From Paramecium octaurelia (lineage: Eukaryota; Ciliophora; Oligohymenophorea; Peniculida; Parameciidae): a stretch of DNA of 64,000 nucleotides. The DNA is taken from contig CAJJDP010000151.1 in NCBI GenBank assembly GCA_905182995.1, positions 139,185 through 203,184 on the forward strand, given 5' to 3'. Within the stretch, counting starts at the first letter, position 1, and each line of letters begins with the position of its first letter. Made by a program: the position numbers and the translations under genes. The notes beneath the pieces are model-generated. The model worked only from the letters and a program-made list of their open reading frames with translations, did not search any database and was not told the origin of the DNA. Below are positions 24,261 to 34,907 of this stretch, piece after piece.

Positions 24261-26255
24261 ATGGGTAAATTGAATAAAGAATAAAGACTTGAGAAGTAAT
24301 TGGCCAAAAAAGTAGAAAAGTAGGATGCCTATCAATAAGTCAAATTGCAAGAGACTCCTGAAGATGATTTTAATGTTGCCAATCTGATTCAAACACTTGA
24401 AGACCAAGGGTAGTAGATAGATAGTGTTAAAACTCAATACTTAAGAGTGCATGAGAAAGCAGTAAGTCTACTCAATTAAACTTAGAGGATTGTATAAGAA
24501 CCAGAAACTCAAGCTGAAAGAGACTTGCAAGAACGTAAGGTGGCTGCAACTGTGATGAAGTAAGATATCAAAAAATGGTTACCCATTGTGAAGAAAAATA
24601 GAGAGTCTGAGAGGATAGACTTTACTAAATAGAGGAATGTCTAGATCTCTAAGATGTAAATCAAAATAATAATGTATTTAGTTCTGATACTTCCAATGCT
24701 TTATTAAATAATCATTTAGGTGTCAAACTACAGAATGCTATGGAGGAAGTCGAGAAGGTTGAATAAAAACAAGAATTGAATGGATAATCAAATCAATAAA
24801 AGAGCAATTTGCAATTCTACAATGATCTAAAAATGAAGAAGATTTCATCAATTAAATCTAAAATCTACAAATAAATTAAGAAAAAGAAGGGCAATAAGGA
24901 GAAGCTCAAATTAATGGCTTAGCTAACACCTGCTGAAAGAAGGAAAGAGATTGAAAAACTAAGGCTATCAAGAGCAAAGGAAAGAATTACACTTAGACAC
25001 TCTACTAAAAATAAGTATGTCTCTTAGCTTCTAAGATTTGGAGGAGACAAGAAATCTCTGAAACAACAATAGTCATTCCTCAATAATCTTAAACATTAAT
25101 TATTGGCCAAGGCTCAACTTAATGAATTGGAGGATGGCGAATTTGACGAAGAGAACTTTAGAGAATAAGCAATATCATAATTGGAATAAGAATTATTAGA
25201 TATTGAAAGGAGAGAGAAGGAAAAATAAAATAATTTTGGGTTTTTAGACAAATAAAAGAAATAAGACCTGCAATAATCCAAGTCAATAGCTTAGAAGTTA
25301 TTGACAATGCTCAAATCTGGGAATGATGATGCTATCTAATTAGATGAGTCAGAGAATCAAGAATAGAATAGTGATGACAATTATGAACCAAATGAAAATG
25401 GTGATAAGGATAAATAAAAAACCAATGTTGAAAATAATGAGTTTAATGGCAGAGCAAATTTCGTTAATGAAACTAAATAGCTTACTGAAACTTAGAAAAA
25501 GAAGATTGATGCCAAGACTTCTTTGTCTAATTATTTAAATTAAGAACCTGAAAAGCAATAATAATAAAATAAAATAGAAAAGTAATTAACTAGTTAAGAA
25601 GAAAAGAAGTAATTGATTGAAGGATTAAATATAAAAAATATCAAATAGAAGTATGAGAAGTAAGTGAATTAAAAATTGACTAAGCAAGACTTAAAGAAAT
25701 TGCAATCAGATCCAGATGAATTGTTATAATAAAATTTAGCCAATTTCAATTTAGTTCTGGATGAAGATGAAGTATCAAATTTAATATCCTTAGAATGAAA
25801 ATGCATTCATAGATGAGAAGATAAAGGATATGGAAGAAGAATTACCTCCTGAACCAGCAAATACCAAAGGTTGGGGATCTTGGGCTGGTTTTGGTATCAA
25901 AGAGAAAAAGCCATTAACTCAGGAGTAAATTTTGTAGAATAAAATTAAGAAAATTAGAGAAGTCTAAAAGAAGAGACAAGATGCTAAATTAGATAATGTG
26001 ATTATTAGCGAAAAAAGAGATGCTAAGGTATATATCATTATGAGAATGTTTTAGTTTGCAAAGTATTTAGTTCCGAAATTGCCCAGTGAATTTGCCAATT
26101 CATAGCAATTTGATTAACTACACACTCTGCCCCTGGGTCCTGAATGGAATAGTTTAACCAGCCATTCAGCATTAACCTAGCCATAAATTGTTACTAAGGC
26201 AGGTGTCGTAATCAATCCTGTCAGGATTCCTCAACAAGTAAACAAACTTATTTGA
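24261..26255 (+). CDS. UTP14: Utp14, small-subunit processome component
   Basis: Utp14 is a nucleolar protein needed for processing of 18S rRNA precursor. Predicted 639 residues with introns 24656-24681 (26 nt), 25772-25793 (22 nt) and 26028-26054 (27 nt). Family landmarks: WLPIVKKNRESERI near residue 120, the Lys-rich KIKSKIYKQIKKKKGNKE-like block with LTPAERRKEIEKLRLSRAKE, RHSTKNKYVSQLLRFGGD, and the conserved C-terminal KGWGSWAGFGI followed by VPKLPSEFANSQQFDQLHT and PLGPEWNSLT. The middle is Glu/Gln-rich, as usual. The first two introns are required to keep these blocks in one frame. Confidence 0.9.
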
Positions 26256-26421
26256 TGATGTATGCTTGTGTATATTAATTATATTTAATATTTAAATATC
26301 AAATTTTGAATTACTCATTCTCTTTGTGAAGATGAATATTTTTTAATCATTAATTTAAAGTAAATTTTATTTAATTTAAATAGAATTTCAATTATATTCA
26401 TATATTTCCTATGTTAAATAA

Positions 26422-26649
26422 ATGAGTTTCACTAAATAAAAGCACTTTATGAAGGATTTATCTTAGTATGTTCTAAACAAAATCTTCTCACCCATTCTTT
26501 ATGCTTTAATGATATAATATAAATTTGAGTATTTTGAGAATTTAACAAATGCAATTACTATTTATGTTTAGAATATTTAGAGATAGGATTTCTTGGTAAA
26601 CATCCAATTTAAAGCTCAATAATTAATTAAGGAAAACCTTTAAAATTGA
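26422..26649 (+). CDS. Small unknown protein (75 aa)
   Basis: Uninterrupted frame from ATG 26422-26424 to TGA 26647-26649. Reads MSFTKQKHFMKDLSQYVLNK, then an alternating hydrophobic/polar helix-like sequence ending KAQQLIKENLQN. No domain recognised. Located between Utp14 and the RING ligase, 130 bp before the latter. Confidence 0.4.
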
Positions 26650-26779
26650 AATATTTATAATTCAATCTAGTATTGCAACAAAGATTCATTCAATTTTACA
26701 AATACCAAGATGAAGACACTTTCATATGAACTTATTATAGTAAAGGTAGAATCGAGAAATGAATTAATATTATTATTAA

Positions 26780-27810
26780 ATGGAATTTTTAAGATTAAGA
26801 AATTTATTTGGGCAACCAGAAAATGCAATTAAAAGATAAGATCTTTCTGTATTAGGTTTGACAATCATAGCATGTTATTTGTTATATAGATCTGATTGTC
26901 AAAGAAAATCAGAAAGAAAAAAGTATAAGCGATTCAGATACCTATATACTGCAGATGAATGTCGATAACTTTAAATTGATTCTAAATAAATTACAGTCTA
27001 AGGCTAGATCAATAGTGAAAATAAATTCTTACTGCTAAAGTCTTCTAATTATATGCAAAAGCGTAATAACTATGAATAGAGTTAACAAAATAGCAAGTCC
27101 TTTAGGATTGTTGATGTAAATTTAAATGTATTTTCTATTAGCCTTATACTAAAGCAGAAATAATATGTAAAATAAAAAATGGTTGCCTTTTCGAGCAAGA
27201 TCTCTTCAATTTTCATAAACAATATATTTATTAGACATATGTCCCCTCCGATTGCAATTTTATTGTAAAATTGTATAAAAGAATAGTAAATTACTTTTTT
27301 GGAAAGACCATCGTTGAGGATATGGAAGGGATCAATTTAAATTAATATTTTATATTTAAAGGAGAATTAAAGAGATAAGACTCTGAATTGATACTCGAAA
27401 TTGATCAAGTTGCTTTAACTCCAAGTTTAATCTACAAGGAAGTACTAAAGTAATTAATATAAGCATATTAAAATAGAAATATAAACGGTTATTTTATAAA
27501 GGAGATGATTCTAGCAATAATGGCAGCATTTCTAATGTATAATTCTTATTAAAGAATGAAAAAATACATCTAGGCTCAACCTAGACAGCCAATATAATTA
27601 TTTGAAAAGAGAGAGGATGAATTTGTATAAGATTCTGATCTGTGCATAGCTTGCATGTCGAGTGTTAGGAATGTTTTGATCTTACCTTGTTTTCATTTGA
27701 TATGCTGTTAAGAATGCATATAAAAAATAAAGTAAACAAACAATGAATGTCCATTATGTAGAACATTAATTATTGATTAAAAATAAGTGTTAATTGATAA
27801 TTTATATTGA
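26780..27810 (+). CDS. MUL1/MAPL-like RING-finger E3 ubiquitin ligase
   Basis: Predicted 334 residues with one 26-nt intron (27116-27141). Layout as in the mitochondrial outer-membrane ligase MUL1 (MULAN/MAPL): an early membrane segment (LSVLGLTIIACYLLY, about 25-40), a roughly 180-residue middle domain, a second membrane segment (MILAIMAAFLMYNSY, about 225-240) and a C-terminal C3HC4 RING: CIACM, LPCFHLICCQECI, CPLCRTLI. In this family the RING faces the cytosol and transfers ubiquitin or SUMO. The first 158 bp of the gene are unique. The rest lies in the 1356-bp repeat, so a truncated second copy follows at 28295-29167. Confidence 0.78.
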
Positions 27811-28293
27811 AAATAATGAATGATTAATTCATAATTTGTAATAAATGCTAGAAACAGATTTCTTAGGCAAATGCAACGATGCATTCACTCTATTGTGAAA
27901 GGAATACTAAGTAATGTGAGACCTGTGGATAGTAATTTGATGTAACTGAGGAAGAGGAGCACATTCAAAATGTTCACTTGCCTAATACTTGCAAATATTG
28001 TCATAAATATATAAGTAATCCATTAGTGTGACATTTAGAGGATTTTAATAATCACACTTGTGCTTAATAACCACATAATTGTGAATATTGCTAGAAATAG
28101 TTCTTGTTCAGTTAGTTGGAAGAACACAAAAAAAAATGTGGTCAATTATAGTATAAATGTAAGTACTGCGAGTAGATGATATTCAATAAAGTGAAGATTG
28201 AGCATACTAAAAAGTGCCAAATTGCAATTTTAGGACATCTAGAATTCATTTGTAAATATTGTGGGGAGAGTTTGATATGTAAGAATTAAGATG
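26938..28293 (+). repeat. First copy of 1356-bp exact direct repeat
   Basis: Bases 26938-28293 reappear at 28295-29650 with a constant offset of 1357. I saw no mismatch on line-by-line reading, including spacer DNA and introns. The copies are separated only by the N at 28294. See the finding on assembly overlap. Confidence 0.95.
27816..28293 (+). pseudogene. Truncated duplicate of the TRAF-type zinc-finger gene (assembly overlap)
   Basis: Same start and sequence as the complete gene at 29173-30007, but cut off by the N at 28294, inside what is the second intron of the full copy. It should not be counted as a gene if the repeat is a contig overlap. Confidence 0.85.
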
Positions 28294-28294
28294 N
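28294..28294. other. Single-N contig join
   Basis: The only ambiguous base in the window. The sequence on its right restarts at base 26938 of the sequence on its left, so it marks a join of two overlapping contigs. Confidence 0.95.
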
Positions 28295-29167
28295 ATACCT
28301 ATATACTGCAGATGAATGTCGATAACTTTAAATTGATTCTAAATAAATTACAGTCTAAGGCTAGATCAATAGTGAAAATAAATTCTTACTGCTAAAGTCT
28401 TCTAATTATATGCAAAAGCGTAATAACTATGAATAGAGTTAACAAAATAGCAAGTCCTTTAGGATTGTTGATGTAAATTTAAATGTATTTTCTATTAGCC
28501 TTATACTAAAGCAGAAATAATATGTAAAATAAAAAATGGTTGCCTTTTCGAGCAAGATCTCTTCAATTTTCATAAACAATATATTTATTAGACATATGTC
28601 CCCTCCGATTGCAATTTTATTGTAAAATTGTATAAAAGAATAGTAAATTACTTTTTTGGAAAGACCATCGTTGAGGATATGGAAGGGATCAATTTAAATT
28701 AATATTTTATATTTAAAGGAGAATTAAAGAGATAAGACTCTGAATTGATACTCGAAATTGATCAAGTTGCTTTAACTCCAAGTTTAATCTACAAGGAAGT
28801 ACTAAAGTAATTAATATAAGCATATTAAAATAGAAATATAAACGGTTATTTTATAAAGGAGATGATTCTAGCAATAATGGCAGCATTTCTAATGTATAAT
28901 TCTTATTAAAGAATGAAAAAATACATCTAGGCTCAACCTAGACAGCCAATATAATTATTTGAAAAGAGAGAGGATGAATTTGTATAAGATTCTGATCTGT
29001 GCATAGCTTGCATGTCGAGTGTTAGGAATGTTTTGATCTTACCTTGTTTTCATTTGATATGCTGTTAAGAATGCATATAAAAAATAAAGTAAACAAACAA
29101 TGAATGTCCATTATGTAGAACATTAATTATTGATTAAAAATAAGTGTTAATTGATAATTTATATTGA
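28295..29167 (+). pseudogene. 5'-truncated duplicate of the MUL1-like gene (assembly overlap)
   Basis: Copy of bases 26938-27810, lacking the first 158 bp of the gene. It is identical where it overlaps, including the intron (here 28473-28498) and the RING. Very probably an artefact of the unmerged overlap. Confidence 0.85.
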
Positions 29168-29650
29168 AAATAATGAATGATTAATTCATAATTTGTAATA
29201 AATGCTAGAAACAGATTTCTTAGGCAAATGCAACGATGCATTCACTCTATTGTGAAAGGAATACTAAGTAATGTGAGACCTGTGGATAGTAATTTGATGT
29301 AACTGAGGAAGAGGAGCACATTCAAAATGTTCACTTGCCTAATACTTGCAAATATTGTCATAAATATATAAGTAATCCATTAGTGTGACATTTAGAGGAT
29401 TTTAATAATCACACTTGTGCTTAATAACCACATAATTGTGAATATTGCTAGAAATAGTTCTTGTTCAGTTAGTTGGAAGAACACAAAAAAAAATGTGGTC
29501 AATTATAGTATAAATGTAAGTACTGCGAGTAGATGATATTCAATAAAGTGAAGATTGAGCATACTAAAAAGTGCCAAATTGCAATTTTAGGACATCTAGA
29601 ATTCATTTGTAAATATTGTGGGGAGAGTTTGATATGTAAGAATTAAGATG
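28295..29650 (+). repeat. Second copy of 1356-bp exact direct repeat
   Basis: Duplicate of 26938-28293. After 29650 the sequence continues into unique DNA that completes the zinc-finger gene, as expected of the right-hand contig. Confidence 0.95.
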
Positions 29651-30007
29651 TTATAATTAGCCAATCAATTGTTGAGTGAACATGAATCTATTTGTTAGTT
29701 TAAACCTTTTGAATGTCCGTATTGCTAATTTTATATTGATGAAATAGATAAGGAGGATCATTTGTATTATTGTGGAAGCCGAACTGCTGAGTGTGCTTAT
29801 TGCAAGGCAAAGTTGATTTTATCTCAAAAGGTGGAGCATCAACTAGAATGTGTTCGGAGATGTCTGATGGCGAAGTACAATTTAAAGAAACAAGAAAGTG
29901 TAAATAAGGTGGAATTGACTAAATAATGCGATGAATTCGAAGAGGATTATGAAGCTTACATGCAATAAGTGGAGGATCAAGATTACGAGAACTATTATGA
30001 TCAATGA
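29173..30007 (+). CDS. TRAF-type zinc-finger protein
   Basis: Predicted 261 residues with introns 29372-29395 (24 nt, hides an in-frame TGA) and 29636-29660 (25 nt). Built of repeated Cys/His knuckles spaced like TRAF-type fingers: ICNKCQKQISQANATMHSLYC, CETCGQQF...H, CKYCHKY...H...C, CEYCQKQF...H...C, CKYCEQM...H...C, CPYCQFYIDEIDKEDHLYYC, CAYCKAKL...H...C. It ends in an acidic tail. There is no RING or kinase, so it is an adaptor-like zinc protein of unknown partner. The gene begins 5 bp after the upstream RING-ligase stop. Only this copy is complete. Confidence 0.75.
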
Positions 30008-30053
30008 TTTAGTATAATAATGTGCTTCATAATTTAATCTTTAATATTAATAT

Positions 30054-30487
30054 ATGTTTCGAACAAGTCCGTACTATACAAATGTGAGATAGGAGGTTTA
30101 TGCTGAAATCAATTATCAATTGTCCCAAGAATTGGATTAGATGTAGTAATAAAAAGATCACATCGGAAGTAATAGTAAGAAGAGCGCGTCGAAACAGACT
30201 TTCAATAGCATCTGTAGAAATAGTCATCTTATTTAACTCTAGTCTACAAGAGAGCAAACGATTAGGAATCAATTCTAGAAGATCAGATTATCAAGAAATG
30301 TTCGAACTGTGAGATCAAAATAGTGTCAGAGGACATCTACTGTTCAAACTGCACTAAGTTGATGTGTTAGAAGTGCACAAATGAGTGCAGTGTCTGTGGG
30401 AACAATTGCTGTTTGATTTGTAGCAAATATGCATATTTATAAAATGGTGATTTTGTAGTGTGCTTGCAATGTACTTAATAATAATGA
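30054..30487 (+). CDS. Siva-like cysteine-rich protein
   Basis: Predicted 137 residues with a 20-nt intron (30223-30242), the shortest used here; it links the N-terminal frame to the cysteine-rich one. N-terminal half polar/coiled (QEVYAEINYQLSQELDQMQ). C-terminal half has paired cysteines: KKCSNCEIKI, YCSNCTKLMCQKC, CSVCGNNCCLIC, CLQC. The spacing resembles the C-terminal zinc-binding region of the apoptosis regulator Siva. In animals Siva binds TNF-family receptors and TRAFs, but no such role can be assumed in a ciliate. The alternative is an unrelated zinc-ribbon or B-box-like protein. Confidence 0.55.
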
Positions 30488-30503
30488 TGATTATTTAAAA
30501 TAT

Positions 30504-32627
30504 ATGGAATTTTATGAAATAGTTAAGTCCATTGGCTCTGGTTCTTTTGGACAAGTCTACTTGGCTAGAAACAAGAGAGAGGATCGTCTCTATGTGATCA
30601 AGAGAATCAAAATCAGGGATATGACTCAGAAGGATAGAGAGAATACAGAAAACGAAGTTAGGCTGTTACAAAAACTGAGACATCCGAATATCGTAGCCTA
30701 TAAGGACTCTTACTTAGATAAGGAACAATATCTCAATATAGTTATGATTCATTGTGAAGGCGGAGACATCTACCAAAAGATTAGAAATAAAAAGAGTTTT
30801 CCAGAATCCCAAATCCTTGATTGGTTTGCTTAGATGACATTAGCATTGTGTTATTTACATGAATAGAAAATCTTACATCGAGATCTCAAGACCTAGAACG
30901 TATTTCTCAAAAATGGAAGGGTTCGATTAGGAGATTTTGGAATAGCTAAGGTGCTTGATTCAACAAGAGATTTAGCTAACACTTGCATTGGCACTCCCTA
31001 CTACATGAGTCCAGAACTATTTAAATATAAGCCATACTCATATAAGAGTGATGTGTGGGCATTAGGGTGTTGTCTCTATGAAATGTGCAATCTAAGACAT
31101 GCATTTGACGCCTAATCTATGAACGGGTTGGCACTCAAGATCTTAAAAGGGTCATATCCATCTATCAGTCAATCTTACTCGAAAGGATTGAGAGATTTGA
31201 TTAATAAAATGCTTAACATAAACCCCAAGGCGAGACCAACTATTTAAGAAATCGTTCATAAACCGATAATTAAACTTAGAATTATTTATTACATGTTGGA
31301 AGTATTTAGTGGTAATCATTATTACTATCCATTAAGAACCTTAATCTGCTGATTTAGACGACATGTATGTCGACACTCTATATGAATAAGCCTAATAAAT
31401 AGGAGTGCTTCCTCTCATTCAACATTATCAAAAGTAAATGGCATAAGGAGCTACTATTTCAGATATTAAGAATGAATTAGAAAAGGGAGGTAAGGCAGAA
31501 TAAAGAATGCTGATTTAGATTCAGGAATAAGAAGCCTTAAAATTAAAGTAGCTCAGAAAGGAATAATTCGAAAAAAAGAAATTAGAAGAAGAAATCAAAA
31601 GACTTGAATAAAAAAAATAATCCAAAACTCTTACTAAAAATAATGATACTCATCTTAATTCAAAAGGAGGAACTGAAAACTTTCCTATCAAATCGGAACC
31701 TATTCAAAAAATAGATGTTCAAACCAAAACTGACTACTAAAGAATCCCTTAAAGGAAGGTCTCTTTGGAAAGGGAGAGAAAATCCAATGATTTAAGATAA
31801 AAATAGAAAGAACGAAGTTTATCCCTTGAAAAAGATAGATTGCGAGATGATAGTACTTTAAGTGCTAAAGATAAAGTCATCTAAAACAAATAAAAAAGGG
31901 AAGTAGAAAAGACCCTTCAAGAAGAGAAAGAAAGATAACTTGTCTATAGAGAAAGTTTTTAAAATAGAAAAATTGCCTAAGAAAGAAAACAAGCTCAATA
32001 TCGATAATCAAAGGAGAGTTCATTGAAAGCTTAAGATGAATATGATATATCAGATGATAGCGAAGGAGTCAATGCCATCTAAGAGATTGAAAATGAAGAT
32101 GAATATGAAGAAGATGGAGATGTTGATCAAAAGTTGGATCTTATGAAAACTAAACTTAAGGAAAAGACAGTCAAGATTTCATAAATTAATCAATCACTCC
32201 ATTAAAATAGATAGGTCTAGAATATGTAAATTAAAGCACTTGAGAGTATTGTAATTTTAATTATTTAGCTGGTTAAGCCATTCCTTAAGTAGAGGAGGAA
32301 TTTGATAATGAAGAAGTAGATGATGAAGAACATGATGATCAAGATGACTTATTGCAAGAGGATACCAAATTGTCTAATTAAATAACCTCGAGAATTTCGG
32401 ATAGAGTCAAATTGTTGAAGCATAGGTGTGAAGGAGGTCTTGGATCAAATCTTGCTGATAAAGCTTTAGCATTAATAAGAACCAAATGTACTTATTTTGT
32501 TAATTTAGAATCTTCTAATTAAGATTTAAGGAAATAGTTAATAGTACTATTAGGAGAAGAGAATATAGGATATTGGTAACTATTTGATCAAATCCTTTAT
32601 ATGGAAGATTTGATAGCCAAATATTGA
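30504..32627 (+). CDS. NEK (NimA-related) serine/threonine kinase
   Basis: NEKs act on cilia, basal bodies and the cell cycle, and are greatly expanded in ciliates. Predicted 691 residues with introns 31312-31336 (25 nt) and 32246-32268 (23 nt). The N-terminal kinase domain (1-260) has [11 protein letters not shown], catalytic Lys in [42 protein letters not shown] and [13 protein letters not shown] long Lys/Glu/Gln coiled-coil tail and an acidic segment ([17 protein letters not shown]) follow. The C-terminal block [19 protein letters not shown] resembles the tail of NEK1-type kinases. It starts 17 bp after the Siva-like stop. Confidence 0.88.
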
Positions 32628-33057
32628 TTTTATTCTTTTTAACCTTATTTAAATTGTTACTAATCTAATATATATCAATCAAAATAAAATGACCTTTTTT
32701 ATGATCAAACACTAAAATAGAATAATTTTTTATAGATCAGGTTTCTAATGTCTCTTCTAGATAACTCTTCCGCCATTAGTTCTATTTTATATAAAAATGA
32801 CTATTTGTGGTTAAAGTTTAGAAAAAGTCTGTGAATGTAAAAAAATCAAATTCTTTTAAAATCATAGAAACTTAATCATTTTGAATCTGCCAAAAGAATA
32901 TATTATTTTTATTAATTTAACAATATATAAACCAATCATAAGGATTAAGAAGTGAAAAATAACAAATAATTAATATTCAAATAAGAAATTGAATTAATTG
33001 TTCATTTAAACTAAAAACCACTTAATAGAATATTTTTTGTATTTAAATATAAATTAA
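32628..33057. other. Spacer between convergent genes, AT-rich
   Basis: 430 bp between the NEK gene and the coiled-coil gene. A short minus frame (32737-32865, 42 codons, MILKEFDFFTFTDFFQTL...) precedes a TGA, but I see no upstream exon I trust. No RNA or repeat recognised. Confidence 0.4.
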
Positions 33058-34875
33058 TCATAAAGATTAAATATTACAAAAATAATCTAACAATTCAGAG
33101 TAACGTAACTTTTCTATTTACTTGCAAATTTAAAAATTAATTAAACTTAAATACTCCATCTGTCTTGGCAATAAGGATATTTCACAAGATTTCAAAATGA
33201 TTTCAAAATCATTTAAAGTACATTCTTTAATCTTTTAATTGTTGTTTTTAAGATTACTTTACTGTTGAAGAGAATCAAGAATTTTATATTAAACTTTTAC
33301 AAAAATTCCTTTGAGTTGTTACTCAATATTTGATTTTTCTTGTTTTGAAAATAATTAATATTTTCCCAAGAGTTATTTAAAAACACTCTTAATTATATTA
33401 ATCGAGTTGGAATTCATAAGATTATGCAAAACATAGTCTTGTGTGTTATCTTCAATTAGATATCTTGCCACAAGGAGTCTTTCTTTTTCATCCACAATTA
33501 AAAAGGGTTCAGCACTGAGAATTTGGATTATTTCCTCAACAGTTATGTCCTAGCATTCTTCATCAGTACAATCAAATATCTAGTCCATGTAACTAAGGGG
33601 AATCAATTTTTATTATAATTCGAATTTAAGTTTTCTTCCAATTATTTCAACATCATAGTAATTGATTTTGGGCAATTTCTTTGTTCTGTATTCGGTTTCA
33701 ACAAATGACTCATCCTCATCAAGATTTCTTGAATTTGCTTCTTCATCTATTTGACTATTCAATTCTAAAAATTAAGATCTTTGTTATTCTGAAATATTTT
33801 ATTTTTTTCTTACGCTAATTTATTTAGTAAGAGTAAGTTGTGGAGGTAAATCAAAGGACATATCCTCAGAAAAGGAGTGTTCAGATTTAATTTGCTGTAT
33901 ACACTATTAATATTTTAAGTCCAAGGTCAATTAATCGGGCTTAGATACTTCTTTGATTATTATTTTTTATCTTTCATAAGCTTAAATTTAGTCATCTTTA
34001 TCCATAATAATTTATAGGAGATGTTGTATATACTTTTCTTTTTGATTCTGTTGTTTGATCATTTATTTTTATAGTTAAGATATTTTGACTTTCAATTTTG
34101 ATATTTCTAATTCTTCTTGTAGGTAATCATTTTTATTAAGTAATTTAGATTGCTTAGGGGTGATATTTTAATTTAAAATCTATAAAACCTTCTTATTTTC
34201 TCTTTATAAATTTTTGTTATCTAGTTCTAATTACTCAATTTGATTTTTATACTTTTATTATTCATCTTGGAATTGTAGGATGACAGATTCCTAAATTTTA
34301 TGAGCACGTTCAAGGTTTTTATTTTAATTTTCCAAATTTTCAAAAAGATCATAGAGATTGACTCCATTGCTCTTATAATTCAGCAACTTAGTGAGTTTTG
34401 ATACTTATTTTATCAATCTTGAGCATTCCTATTAGAATGCGAGAGCTTCAATCTTTAATAAAGAGAGAGATTACTTGGAGTTCTTGAAATTTGGTTAGAC
34501 TCATTTATTTTTTCAAATCTTCCATGCTCTTCCCTTTTTCCAATAATTCTAATTCGAGTTATTTTATGTAGAGTTATAATTTCTTCACATTCAATTTTTA
34601 TTGAGAATTCTCAATATTCAAGCCTATCTTAGGCTATGATATTAGAGGTGTAAGATTACTTGACATTAATTCATTTTAATTTTACACTTTTTTAACTCCT
34701 CCTCCTTTTGATGAATCTAAAACTGTAATTGAGTATTCTCAAATAGCAGACGTTCCTCTTCACTTACTTTCGAGGAAGGTTGTATAGTATTGGATAGTTT
34801 GACAGAATGACTGCGACATTGAGGAGTGTCTATACTTAGATTGAGTAACTTGAATGGACGACGAATGTTGAACAT
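33058..34875 (-). CDS. Long coiled-coil protein of unknown function (589 aa)
   Basis: Introns 34453-34474 (22 nt) and 34635-34660 (26 nt). For the second, an alternative 29-nt GTG...AAG intron just upstream keeps the same frame and cannot be excluded. After a short basic N-terminus (MFNIRRPFKLLNLS) the protein is almost continuous heptad-like Gln/Lys/Glu/Leu sequence (for example LELELLEKGKSMEDLKKQMS, FQDEQQKYKNQIEQLELDNK) to about residue 340. A less repetitive C-terminal part includes LLVARYLIEDNTQDYVLHN. Possibly cytoskeletal or ciliary, but no family was identified. It lies 32 bp from the end of the AP-3 mu-like gene, same strand. Confidence 0.7.
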
Positions 34876-34907
34876 CTTTATTATACAAATTTAATTATTA
34901 ATAATCA

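Noticed and set aside
28295-29650. Recent tandem gene duplication of the RING ligase and zinc-finger genes
   Set aside because: Perfect identity, truncation of both extra copies exactly at an N, and the way the two flanks complement each other argue for an assembly artefact.
30100-30312. 70-codon + frame over the Siva-like gene
   Set aside because: It ends at TGA and disagrees with both frames that carry the cysteine motif and the helical N-terminus.
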